This document shows, piece after piece, positions 1-10,457 of a stretch of 64,000 bases of DNA. This stretch comes from Typhlomys cinereus. Its lineage: Eukaryota > Chordata > Mammalia > Rodentia > Platacanthomyidae. Where the stretch lies: the NCBI GenBank assembly GCA_023101885.1, contig JALPQD010000102.1, positions 2,912,971 through 2,976,970 of the forward strand, read 5' to 3'. The notes beneath the pieces are model-generated. The model was not told the origin of the DNA, searched no databases, and worked only from the letters and a program-made list of their open reading frames with translations. The translations under genes and the position numbers were made by a program. Within the stretch, counting starts at the first letter, position 1. Each line of letters starts with the position of its first letter.

Positions 1-660
1 TGTGTGTCTCTCGCTCAGAATGGGCAGCTCAAACCAAGATCTCAAGATGATGAATGTTCCTGTGGCAGAATCGGATTGTGACAGAACTGAAAATGTACAT
101 GCTGTCTGTACTCAAGCCTTAGAAATGATCCACTTTTTGCCTGATTACTTAAGGAAGATCTCATCTGCTTTCAGACTTTGAGAATTTTGGGCACACTGAA
201 GTGCTGCTCTGAAAATTTCAAAACATTTTATGTTGATCACTTGGTAAGAAATCCTGAAATTTGCATTATCTAAAAGTGAAAAGGATAACAAGAACTCAAA
301 AAAAATTTTTTTTCAGATTCCCTTTCTGAAGACCAGAGCAACTTGGGCGCACTCACCCTAATTCAGCAGGCTCCTCTTAGCAATGCTCTCCTGACTTGAG
401 TTTGCATTTGTACATCACCTGTTCCCAAAAGGAGGCAGCAGAATTTGATTGGGGGGGGTGGAGGGGGAAATTTGCCCTTTCCTCAAACAAGGGAAAGCCA
501 GAGTGTTTTCTCATCCCCAGAAATGCTGGCTACATAGTACTATATCTTTCTAAGTATATGTTTATCCTCATCATTGGATGAGGCTGAACAAAGCATTGGC
601 CTCATCTAGAACTAAGAAAAGTATAATGTAAAGCTAATCAAGTTTTGTTGATAATAAGAC
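1..660. other. Unassigned AT-rich sequence
   Basis: I see no recognisable gene, RNA or repeat family here. A short G-run lies near 451-468. The open frames present are short and unlike known proteins. Confidence 0.5.
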
Positions 661-690
661 AGTAGACTTCAAACTCTTTGCTTAATATTG

Positions 691-703
691 CCACTAGGTG
701 GCA
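691..703 (+). promoter_or_regulatory. CTCF-core-like motif
   Basis: The 13 bases CCACTAGGTGGCA match the core of the vertebrate CTCF binding motif. The site sits in otherwise unannotated sequence. The flanks were not scored and a 13-base match can occur by chance, so this is only a candidate. Confidence 0.3.
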
Positions 704-914
704 AATCCTCTAGAGATGGGCAAGCTGATTCCAAGTCTCCCAAGTTCTCATACAAGGAAAAACGGAAATCTAATGGGGCATCTCCATCCATGACACAGTG
801 GGTGCTAAGCATGACGAAGTGACCCTCTTTAGTAGTGAAGTTGGTGCTGTTGAGACTCTTCCAGCAGATTTGACATCCATGAGGACATGAGTGACAGAAA
901 ATCTACTGCTTTTC

Positions 915-922
<8 letters not shown>

Positions 923-1007
<85 letters not shown>
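923..1007. repeat. Composite (GT)n(GA)n microsatellite
   Basis: About 42 bp of uninterrupted GT repeats (923-964) pass directly into about 43 bp of GA repeats. The purity suggests a length-variable locus. Open frames across it on both strands are alternating Cys-Val, Arg-Glu, Ser-Leu or His-Thr artefacts. Confidence 0.97.
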
Positions 1008-1008
<1 letters not shown>

Positions 1009-1013
<5 letters not shown>

Positions 1014-1789
1014 CTCTAAGTACTTTTACTCTTAAAGTAAGAAATGATATGTATCTCATTGTGTCATTTTGATGATGAAATGAAATCACCTCTTAAATAG
1101 TACCAGGGATATTTCAAACTATCAATGAATAAATACTGGTTCAAAACACAAAAGGAAAATTTTAAGTTATAAGAAAAAAGAAAAGATTTTATTAAATAAA
1201 ATAGAAAGTCACATGTAGTTTAAAGTACACTTTTCCAAAAATTTCCATTAAAATGTGCCTATGTGTCTTGAAATACAGTACTGGATAAGACTGAATTAGC
1301 TTTCTAGGTCTTGGATGAAGATTGTGAATTAATGTGAATATGAAGATCCACTCTTGTTAGGTTATTTTTCTTTTAAAGTATTAGGTTTCTTTGGGGATAC
1401 TGTAATTGTAGATGATGGAAAGCAAAGAATAGAATGCTCAATTATTAATCAATATTAAAATATAGATAATTATGTAGTATAAATCCATGTCCCACATTTT
1501 GAATTATTAATTAAATTCATCCCATGCTTGCAATGTTTTCTTGTGCTACACTTAAAAGTCAGGCAACCTGTTTCCAGGACTGTCCAAAATAAGAAGCTTT
1601 TATTCTATCATGAGAAAAGTGATGTAAATGGAAAGAAAGGGCAGATACTCACTTAAAAATGTTCCTCCAAGAAAAGGCCTTAACAGAGGAGGAGGTTGAT
1701 GGATAGCAGTGATCTGAAAGTAAAAGGAAGATACTGTTTACTGCAAGTTTGAATAGAGATGAGAGAGTGAAGGCAGTGAGTGGATAGTA
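1009..1789. other. Unassigned AT-rich sequence
   Basis: No coding region or repeat family was recognised between the microsatellite and the SINE fragment at 1790. Confidence 0.5.
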
Positions 1790-1887
1790 AAGCCTGGGAA
1801 ATCCCAGAGCAAAGCAAAAAAGAAGTAGAAGCAAGGCAGGAAGATTCCTGAAGTTATTCTTGGTCCTTCACAGTAATACACGGTGCC

Positions 1888-1922
<35 letters not shown>

Positions 1923-1960
1923 GCACACACGTACACATACACAATAATAATAATAGTAAA
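1790..1960 (+). mobile_element. B2-superfamily SINE, older subfamily (A), 3' part
   Basis: The stretch from about 1790 resembles the body of the full copy at 45870-46131: the 'cctgggaaatcccagagcaaagca' block, then 'agaagtagaagca', 'cttggtcct', a CT/CA-rich tract and an ATAAT tail. The tRNA-like head is missing, so the copy is 5'-truncated or too diverged to see. The tail holds CT and CA microsatellites (1887-1932). Confidence 0.7.
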
Positions 1961-2099
1961 GAATTTTAGTGAATGTAGCCTGCGTGAATGTACAATGCCA
2001 TTTCTAGAATTCATTGTTTTTAGACAGAAATGGGATAGTTCCCTAAGAGTTAATGGTTTTGCAGTTCTCAGAGGATCCTAAACTTCCTGCTGACTAGCT

Positions 2100-2960
2100 T
2101 TCATAAAAGTTGCTGTGTCAGCCACTGGGAGAGATTTGACCTTTCCAGCTATGGGTTTTCAAAAAGGTTTACTGAACCATGTGTGAACTCCCTCTTGGAA
2201 GCAGGTCTCAAATCCAATCAGGAAGCAGTTGATCTCCTATAGAGCAGTCATGGCATTATTGCACCAATAGCACATATTACTTGGTAGGTTCGTATTATGG
2301 CATAAAGAGCCCAGCTCTGGGTAAGACCATTGTATTGATGTCTTTTTTCTTCCAGTATGGAATAATATTTTCAATATATTCTTTCAGTTTACACATGTAT
2401 ACAGTGTATCTTGATTATATCGACTCCCTACTTCCCTTCCCAGCGTGTTTCTTCTGTAACCTTTTACTCCTTTTAAAAAATAAATAAATAACCCACAGAG
2501 TCCCATTAGAGCAAGGGCAATCTACCAGTAGCCATAGCACTGAAGAAAACAATTCTACCTCTTCCAGCAGTCACCAATTGCCACAAGTTGCTCAGCAAGA
2601 GTTGTGGCCTCTTGAGTTCCTCCCCTGTCCACACTGGAATGTTGCCTTGCTGGATCCTGTGCTGGTGACCTCACCGCTGTGAGTTCATGAGAGCAACAGC
2701 CATTTCATGTCCAGAAGACAGTGTTTCCTTGAACTTCTCCCCGCCCTCCTCCCATGACAATTCTTGAACCTTGTGGTGAGGGTTTGATATTAATGTCCCA
2801 TTTAAAGTTGAGCACCAATTATTTTCAGCACTTTGACCATTTATGTGTCTCACATCAACCTACTGCCCAGTATCCTCCCCTTACTTGCATATCTCTGACC
2901 AAGTTTGAGAACAGTACTATGTGGATGTAAACATAAGCATTTAGAAGGAAGTTTGATAAC
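2100..2960 (-). mobile_element. Old rodent L1 3' UTR (Lx-like), broken
   Basis: Segments 2205-2340 and 2500-2880 resemble the non-coding 3' UTR of old rodent L1 (Lx-type) in reverse. Examples are the 'gcagttgatctcc', 'gggtaagaccattg' and 'gtgagttcatgagagcaac' blocks and the 'gtcccatttaaagttgagca' region. The segments are interrupted and diverged, so the ends are approximate. Assignment is from memory of the family. Confidence 0.6.
2137..2199. repeat. Copy 1 of a ~62-bp direct repeat
   Basis: From 'tgacctttccagctatggg' onward this segment matches 3010-3072 with one indel and a few substitutions. The flanks differ, so the shared block has sharp limits. Family unknown. Confidence 0.8.
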
Positions 2961-2972
2961 ATGTCCGTTTAT

Positions 2973-3276
2973 TTAAAAAAAAAATAGCAGCGGTTTCTTC
3001 ACCAGGGTTATGACCTTTCCAGCTATGGGTTTTTCAAAAAGGTTTATTGAACCATGTGTGTACTCTCTCCAGTTTCGGCCAGCCAGCCATGCTTTTTCCA
3101 GCATGAAAGAACTGTATTTGCCCTTTGGAATGGTAATCATTTCTGTGTTCCTTTCTATAGTTAGCTCCAATGAGGCATTCACTACATTCACCTGTGCTTC
3201 TATAGAATGTGATGTCTCTCCAGTTATGGAATCCATTGCTTTATGTTTATTTCATGAGTCATTTACCTGTTATTGA
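2973..3276. other. Unidentified segment with open frames on both strands, containing repeat copy 2
   Basis: Both strands are open here: 88 codons on plus (3010-3276) and 87 on minus (2973-3236). The minus frame has a more protein-like composition (Lys/Glu-rich, with a SITGETSHS start region), but I recognise no family. Bases 3010-3072 are the second copy of the direct repeat at 2137. There is no clear poly(A) tail on the minus strand to mark a processed pseudogene. It may be an old transposon piece. Confidence 0.35.
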
Positions 3277-3289
3277 GCAGTCACTACAA

Positions 3290-5080
3290 ATGAGGGAGTT
3301 ATCTACTGTACTGTGAACCTAACATATCATATGTGCTTATTATATGTGTTTTGGAGACATAAATAAGCAGGAAATCATAGAATATCTCAGAGTATTTAGG
3401 TGCCAATACATTTTGTCCACATCTGTTTAAAGGACAAAGAATCTTGAAGCAGGTTTGATAGAAAATAGCAAAATGGTTAGATTCTTAAGGAATTGACATT
3501 CGGACTGGTTAATATTTTTCAGCATTCAAAACTACAACACACATGTATTGGCCTCTTTTAATGAGTTGAACTTTTTGAATTAAAATTGATTCTTTGTGGT
3601 GATTTGAAATTACATAATTAGACATTATTTGTGATATATTCATATTGGAAAGTGAGTTTGTTTCATAATACTGAATATGTTTGGAAATGCAAAGTTTGTT
3701 TCTTCTTTATTGATTTGATTAGGAAGCCCTTGTTTCATTCTCCAATAATAATAATGGTCTTAATCTTTTTGATCTGTGCCTGAGGTCATTTATACCTCAG
3801 GGGTCTGTATTCATCATTTTTGTCTTTTTTCATTTCCTGAGTTTTAGGAGCACCTCTATTAAAATATTTGGTAATTAAATAAGAGAATGGAAAAGGAAAA
3901 ATATCTCTCTAGGGAAAGAAATAATTTATTGCAGTTTTGCTATAGAAGAAATATTTGAACTTTATAGAAAAATAATGTGTTTCTCCCTCATCTTAAAGTT
4001 TAAACCTTACTTAAGCTAGAAAAAAGGCATACATTTTCAGAACACAGAAAATCGTAAGATGCAGCATTTGACCAACTTTATGTATTTTATTTATTAACTG
4101 AATTGTACAATATAGATCAATGCATGAATATGCTTTGCTTTTTTCAGAAGATGAAATCCCCTTAAAAATTTTGCATTCAAGGAACTCTATTCTTACTTTA
4201 TATGTTGAATTATCCAGAGATGTTAATAAATTATTAGTTAATAAATTATTTAAATTAGAGCAAATCTGAACTAGAAAACAACTGGATATATGTGTGAATG
4301 TATGTATGAGTGTTTACATAAGTCATTAGACTGTCTCTCAATGACATCTTGTGACAGAATGAACTAACGTTAAATTCTCTACACAGAGATGTAACAATCG
4401 CAGACTGGGAAAGAGTTTGCACTTATAAAGAGAAACTATTTTGTAAATAATATGATTTCCTTTAATGCATCTCCTTAAACATAGTGTATTTGGTCACATG
4501 TTCTTTCTTTTTTCCTCTCCCTTCATTCTATTTCCCATCACTAAGTGTTTTAATTTCTACTAACATCTTGCTATTATCTCTAGGAATTTACTGAAGTTTG
4601 TTTAATGAGATAGCTTATTCTCAATTTATCTAAAGGCCTTCATGATAAGTTATGAACACACACTAATACCACAGGGACAAAAGTAGAGCTATGTCCCTTG
4701 AGGCTATTGAAGAGACAACAGCTCTAACTGACAGCCTTTCCCAAGATTATGGTAAATCTCAGAGGAGCCACAGACAAGACAGTAAGTCTCAGTTGCTTCA
4801 TCCTGTGGGAAAGATCACTTTTGTACTGATGACTTTGAAAAATCAGCATTTACATTCAGAAAATGAAGATATTATATTACTATAGACAGGTCCTGGCCTA
4901 ATAGTTGGAGCATGTATAAGAAAAAGGGTAAATCGTGATCTGCAGATTTAAGGAATTTGAAATGAGAGGAAACATATTATATTTGCATCATGTTACATTT
5001 TACAAGGCATATCAACAATTTAATAATTTGGTAAGTATTATATGATTATGGTGGTCAGTGATTGTTTTCCTGCCTGGAGA
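3290..5080. other. Unassigned AT-rich sequence
   Basis: I see no convincing gene or repeat in about 1.8 kb of AT-rich DNA. A small tandem 'ttaataaattatt' duplication lies near 4224-4250. Confidence 0.5.
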
Positions 5081-5084
5081 GTCA

Positions 5085-5325
5085 CATGAACTCTCCAGAG
5101 AAGGCTGCTGTCACATGATCTGCCTCCACACTGATTTCCATAGTGGTCAGATGAATTTGCACTACAACCCACAGTGAATAAGGGTTCTCCTTTCCCCACA
5201 TCCTCCTCGTCATGTATTGCTGTCATTTGTTTTCCTAATGGTAGCCATTCTGATGGGAGTGAGAGGGAATCTCAAAATAGTTTTAATTTGCATTTATCAG
5301 GTGCCTAAAAAATTAGTCTGTATTT
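5085..5325 (-). mobile_element. L1 ORF2 3'-region fragment
   Basis: Read on the plus strand, the order 'ttccatagtggtcag', 'ctttccccacatcctc', 'tagccattctgatgggagtgag' and 'ttttaatttgcattt' is the reverse complement of the conserved C-terminal part of L1 ORF2. It carries no continuous frame and is a dead fragment on the minus strand. Confidence 0.85.
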
Positions 5326-5371
5326 TTTATTAGAAAACTAAAAACATTAATAAGAAATGTATATATAACTT

Positions 5372-5632
5372 TCTTTTGTGTGTGTGCACATGTGTGAAGA
5401 TGTGTATACAAGAAGGCAGTTGAGTATATGTGCCTGTGGAAGCCACCAAGGGTGACAGAGGAATCATTTTGGATTGCTCTACATCCTGATGGATTTGCTC
5501 TGGGATTTTCCTGGCTCTGCTTCCAAGGTCAGAATTTCTGCCCAGCATTTTTACTTGGGATCTGGGGATCCAAACTCAGGTCTTTTTGCTTGGGAGGCAA
5601 AGGCTTTAAACAACTGATTCATCTCTCCAGCC
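5372..5632 (-). mobile_element. B2-superfamily SINE, subfamily A
   Basis: This is a full-length but diverged minus-strand copy. The GT-rich tail begins near 5374, the 'ccaagggtgac' and 'gctctgggattttcc' body blocks follow, then 'gatctggggatccaaactcagg' (B-box side), and the head ends at 'tctctccagcc' (5623-5632). CpG sites are largely lost, consistent with age. Confidence 0.85.
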
Positions 5633-5639
5633 TCTTTTT

Positions 5640-5985
5640 AATTTTTTTTAAAGATTCATTGTTATTTATTTACATGTGTGCCTCTGTGTGTCTGAGTGTA
5701 TGTGAACCTATGTTGGAATTCTGTGTGTGGAAAGACCAAAGAGGGAGACAGGTATCCCCTTTCACCACTCCTTACCTATTCCCCTGCAGCAGGGTGTGTT
5801 TCTGAACCTGAAACTCTTGTCTCAATGGCCTGTAAGCCCATGAGTCTCATTGATCCTCCTAACTCTGTCTCCGCGAGAGCTGGTGTCATAAGCATTCACA
5901 GAGATATGTAGTTTGATACATGGGTGCTAGAATCCAAATTCTCATCTTCATGACTGTGGACTAAGTTCTGACTGTGTTGGCAGCA
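5640..5985 (-). mobile_element. B4-like composite SINE, diverged
   Basis: The order of blocks resembles a reversed B4 element: a T-rich start, a GT-rich segment, a B1-related middle with 'gatcctcctaactctgtctc', and a 'gggtgctagaatccaaattctcat' tRNA-like portion. Divergence is high and the ends are uncertain. Confidence 0.45.
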
Positions 5986-5989
5986 ATGG

Positions 5990-6540
5990 TGATGCAGTAA
6001 GTATATGTTGTGTCATGCTTTGTATATAGTTCTTTGAGCATATGTAGGACTGGGTAGGGATATAGTTGAAAGTAACTGTTGCAGAAGACTTTGACTTAGT
6101 GTATGAACTCAAAATAACTTAGCTGTCTAAGAGCTTTTCAAAAGTTTTTAATTCTCTGAGTCCTCTTTCTATCCCTTTGCTATGTAGCTGATCTTTTAAT
6201 TTGTTTAACTTCTTTAGCTGTTTCCTCTGTACAGTCTCACACTTGGAATTTGTCATTATTGAAAGAATCCTTCTTAAAAGGACAATTGGAAAGAAATACT
6301 GGCTATTCCTAAGAGGAATTGGCACATTAAGCACTGTTAATAAATTGTAACTTCATTCATCTTTATTCTTGGACATGTGACTTTAAATTGTGGAAGAAGT
6401 ACATGATTTTGCATTATTTTATGTTAGCTAAATAGTAACTAATTGGACAAGAAAAAACAGTATTTATTTTAATTTTAATACTACCTATTACCTAATCAGG
6501 TTAAGAAACATTTACTTAATTTCTTCTTAAAATTTTATAA
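5990..6540. other. Unassigned sequence
   Basis: No gene or repeat was recognised. The 71-codon minus frame at 6119-6334 has no family resemblance that I can support. Confidence 0.45.
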
Positions 6541-6810
6541 ATTATTTTATTTTTCTAGTTTTATAAACATATTGAGTACTTGTCCCTGCTTCCCTCCATC
6601 CCCCTCATGCTCCCTTCCCTTCATCAATCTATCCCATTACCTCCCACCCTCCCTCATGTCTCCTTCTATGGACCCCAGTGTTCCCAAAGGTAACTACCAC
6701 CTACTACTGACAGTGTCCATATTTCTTCAGAAGATATTTGTGAGAAGAAGAAACATTTCTTATGTTGGTCTGTTTTGGTTATGAGCCATTTTGAACTAAA
6801 CATGGTTTCT
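6541..6810 (-). mobile_element. L1 3' UTR end, type 2
   Basis: The start 'ttttatttttctagttttataaacatattgagtact', followed by a pyrimidine-rich tract and 'catcaatctatccca', matches the reversed 3' ends at 37.2 and 60.7 kb and the forward ones at 26.9 and 58.9 kb. Only the last 200-odd bases are recognisable. The downstream limit is set by the L1 that begins near 6829. Confidence 0.75.
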
Positions 6811-6840
6811 CCTTAAAAATTAACTGGTCTGTAAAAATGT

Positions 6841-6872
6841 CAACCCAAGCTGATATCAACCCAAGCTGATAT
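6841..6872. repeat. 16-bp tandem duplication
   Basis: 'caacccaagctgatat' occurs twice head to tail at the 5' junction of the L1. It may be a by-product of the insertion or a later slip. Confidence 0.95.
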
Positions 6873-7092
6873 ACCCGGCAAAACTATCTGTCATGATTGA
6901 GGGAAAAAGAAAAGCTTTCCAGCACACAGACAGTTTGAAGGCTTACATCTACCAAACTAGGCCTTCAAAAAATGTTAGAAAAGATAGTCAAGTTTGAAGA
7001 AAAGAACAAGCATATCCAGGAGGACATAAGTATAATACCACCAAAACCTACAAGGCAAATAATACACTTACAAAAGCCACTAAACATAAAAA

Positions 7093-7848
7093 GTGTCTGG
7101 AATTAAAAGTAATTTCTCCATTATAACATTAAATGTCAATGGAATTAATTCACCAATCAAAAGACACAGATTAAAAACTTGGATTAAAAATCACAAACCA
7201 TCAATCTGCTGCCTTCAGGAAACTCATCTCATCACAAAAGATAAGCACATCCTAAAAATAAAAGGCTGGTCAAAAATTCTGCAAGCTAATGGAACCAGGA
7301 AACAGGCAGGGGTAGCCATTATGCTATCGGACAAAGTGGACTTCAAACCAAAAAAAAATCATAAGAGATACAGATGGATACTACATTTTAGTCACAGGTA
7401 CAATTCACCAGGAAGACTTCACAATACTGAACATATATGCACCTAATAAGGGCTTCTCCACATTCATTAAGTAAACGCTACAGCATCTAAAGTGAGAAAT
7501 CAACCCCCAAATGATAGTTCTTGGGGACTTCAACACCGCCCTCTCAACATGGGATAGATCAACAAGTAAAAACTTAACAGAGACACGTTGGAACTTAATC
7601 AAACTCTTACTGAAATGGACCTTACAGACCTCTATCAAACTCTTCATCCACGCATCAAAGAATATACATTTTTCTCAGCCGCACATGGAACTTTCTCCAA
7701 AAACGAAGTGGGCCACATATTGGGCAACAAAATGAATCTCCACATATACAGGAAAGTTGAAATTCTGGCCTGTACCCTATCAGACCACCATGGTCTAAAG
7801 TTTGACATCCACAACACAACAAACAACAGAAAATACACAAACTCCTAG
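7093..7848 (+). pseudogene. L1 ORF2 endonuclease domain, frameshifted
   Basis: The ORF2 start region has GTG where an ATG would be expected (7093), followed by ITLNVNGINSPIKRHRL and CCLQETHL, the N-terminal signature of the APE-type endonuclease. The frame breaks after about 7380 and again near 7445 and 7588. The C-terminal endonuclease signature follows (TFFSAAHGTF, then LSDHHGL near 7779-7799, including the catalytic Asp-His pair). The domain would normally nick target DNA at TTAAAA-like sites. Here it is a relic. Confidence 0.92.
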
Positions 7849-8350
7849 AAACTAAACACTATGATGCTGAATGAGAACTGGATTCAGGAAGAAATTATAA
7901 AGGAAATTCAAGATTTCCTAGAAGTGAATGATAATGAAAATACAACTTATCAAAATCTTTGGGACACAAAGCTGTCCTAAGAGGTAAGTTCATAGCTCTT
8001 AAAGCCTACATCAAAGAAAAAAATAGAAACATCACAAATTAATAACTTAACAATGAAGCTTAAAGCTTTAAAGACACAAGAACAATCCCAAAAGCAGCAG
8101 AAGAGAGATATAACAAAATCAGGGGAGAAATATCCAAAATTGAGATAAGGAAAACAATACAGAGAATTAATTAGTCAAAAAGCTGGTTCTTTGAAAAAAA
8201 TCAAAAGATTGATGCACCCCTAGCTAAATTAACCAAAAACAAGAGACAGAAAACCCAAATTAACAAAATTAGAAATGAAAATGGAGTTATCACTACTGAT
8301 ACCCAAGAAATTCAGGGAATTTAAGGTCATATTTCAAAAACTTATACTCT

Positions 8351-8932
8351 GTGAAATTTGATAACACAAAAGAAATGGATGAATTCCTAAGTAAGCACAA
8401 CTTACCTAAATTGAATCAGGAAGTTGTGAATTATTTAAATAGTCCTATAACATATGAAGGAATCAATGAAATAATCCTGAATCTTCCCAACAAAAAATGT
8501 CCTGGACCAGATGAAGTCAGCACAGAGTTCTTCATGCATAGGGAGCATCACTGACCGCATGTCAACTTAGTACATTACCTGTTACCTCTCTTAATGGCCA
8601 AATCTGACTTCTTCCTGAAGCCAATTTTTCATAAGCAGAGCATAAGGATCATTCATTTGTTTGAAGGCACAATACCAGACATTTAAGGAACAAATAACAC
8701 CAGTACTCCTTAAACTGAGGCCATAAAACAAGAAAGGGAGATAAAAGGGATTCAAATTGGCAAGGAAGAAGTAAAGTTATCTCTATTTGCAGATGACATG
8801 ATCTTATACCTGAGTGATCCCACCAGGAAACTCCTAGAACAAATACAGAAGTTCATCAGGGTGGCAGGATCCAAAATAAACATACAAAAATCAGTGACCT
8901 TCCTCTATCCCAGGATGAAAGAAGTGAAAAAG
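8351..8932 (+). pseudogene. L1 ORF2 reverse-transcriptase region, interrupted and deleted
   Basis: The stretch FLSKHNLPKLNQEVVNYL to KKCPGPDE (8351-8536) is the N-terminal RT region. Foreign sequence fills 8537-8674. The L1 frame then resumes as [13 protein letters not shown] (about 8678-8715) and jumps straight to [23 protein letters not shown]. The catalytic FADDM lies at 8786-8800. By comparison with a typical L1 ORF2, roughly 190-200 residues of the palm and fingers are missing at about 8716. Confidence 0.88.
8537..8674. other. 138-bp unidentified insertion within the L1 RT region
   Basis: The L1 reading 'gagttctt(c)' should continue directly into 'ccagacatttaagg'; 138 bp separate the two. 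The insert matches nothing I recognise, has no A-tail, and shows no obvious target-site duplication. It could be a degraded transposon, filler DNA from break repair, or an unusual subfamily feature. Confidence 0.65.
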
Positions 8933-10457
8933 CCCTAGGAGAAACAATCCCATTTACTATAGCCCCTAAAAAAATGAAATACCAGTGGTATAAAACTAAC
9001 CAATGAAAACTTTAAAACCTTGAAGAAAGAAATTACAAAAGACACGAGCAGGTGGAAAGACCTCCCATGTTCCTGGGTTGGCAGAATCAATATCATAAAA
9101 ATGACCATCCTACCAAAGGCTAAATACAGATTCAATGCTATTCCAATCAAAATCCCAAAGGAATTCTTTAAAGAAATTGACCAAAAAATCTCATAATTCA
9201 TATGGAAGCACAAAAGAGCCAGTATAGCAAAAACAATCCTGAGTAACAAAAACACTGTTGGAGGTATTACCATACCGAACCTTAGTCTATACTACAAATC
9301 CATAGTTGTAAAAACAGCATGGTACTGGCTCCAAAATAGACATAAAGATCAATGGATAAGGGTTGAAGACCCAAATGTAAGCCCACAAAATTATAGCCAT
9401 TTGGTCTTTGACAAAGGGGCCCAAAAAAATCCAATGGAAAAAGAACAGTATCTTCAACAAATGGTGCTGGCAAAACTGGATCTCCACATGCAGAAGATTA
9501 AAACTGGACCCATACTTTTCACCATGTACAAGACTTAATTCCAAATGGATCAAGGACCTTGATATAAGGCCAGAGACTATTAAAACCCTAGTTAAAAGGG
9601 TAGGGAACTCCCTTGAGCTGATTGGACTAGGCCAATAGTTCCTAAATAGAAATCCAATGGCACAGTCACCATAACCAACACTCAACAGATAGGATCTTAT
9701 GAAATTAAAGAGCTTCTGTTCAGATAAAGAGATTGTAACCTGAGCAAAAAGGCAACCCACAGAATGGGAGAAAATCTTCACTAACAACATATCTGATAGA
9801 GCTCTATTATCCAGAGTGCACAAAGAGCTTAGAAAACTAAACACCTAGGAAACAAATGGCCCAATTAAAAAATTGGGATCTTAAAAGAAACTTTACTAGG
9901 GACGAAATTGAAATGTATAAAAAATATCTTTAAAAAGTTCCGCATCATTAGCCATCAAGGAAATGCAAATCAAAACCTCCCTGAGATATCATCTCACCCC
10001 GGTCAGGATGGCAAATATCCACAATACAAACAACACCAAATGCTGGGGAGGATGTGGAGAGAAGGGAACTCTCCTACATTGCTGGTGGGAATGCAGGCTT
10101 ATACAACCACTCTGGCGAGCAGTCTGGTGATTCTTAAAAAAGTTAAAGATTGAAATGCCATATAACCCTGCTATTCCACTTTTGGGAATAACCCCCCATA
10201 CAGCAGAGGTTCACCTCGATAGCACGAGCACGACCATGTTCATAGCAGCACTGTTTACAATAGCAAAGTCATGGAATCAACCCAAACGTCCAACAGTTGA
10301 CAATTGGATAAGGAAAATGTGGTATACAATGGAATACTACTCAGCCATCAAAAATGATGAATTAATGCAATTTGCTGGGAAATGGATGGAATTAGAAACA
10401 ATTATATTACGTGAAGTATCCCAGACACAGATTTACTTTCTAATAGGTGGATCCTAG
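8933..10457 (+). pseudogene. L1 ORF2 C-terminal region
   Basis: The conserved C-terminal part is recognisable throughout in changing frames: [27 protein letters not shown], [15 protein letters not shown] (9431-9475) and WIRKMWY...MEYYSAIK, ending at a TAG (10455-10457). The C-terminal cysteine/histidine knuckle is intact: [18 protein letters not shown] at about 10041-10094. The longest open frame in the window (185 codons, minus strand, 9287-9844) is an antisense shadow of this region. Confidence 0.92.

Noticed and set aside
829..1089. Open frames with Ser-Leu/His-Thr or Cys-Val/Arg-Glu repeats on both strands
   Set aside because: They are translations of the (GT)n(GA)n microsatellite.
9287..9844. 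185-codon minus-strand open frame, the longest in the window
   Set aside because: It is exactly antisense to conserved L1 ORF2 C-terminal sequence.
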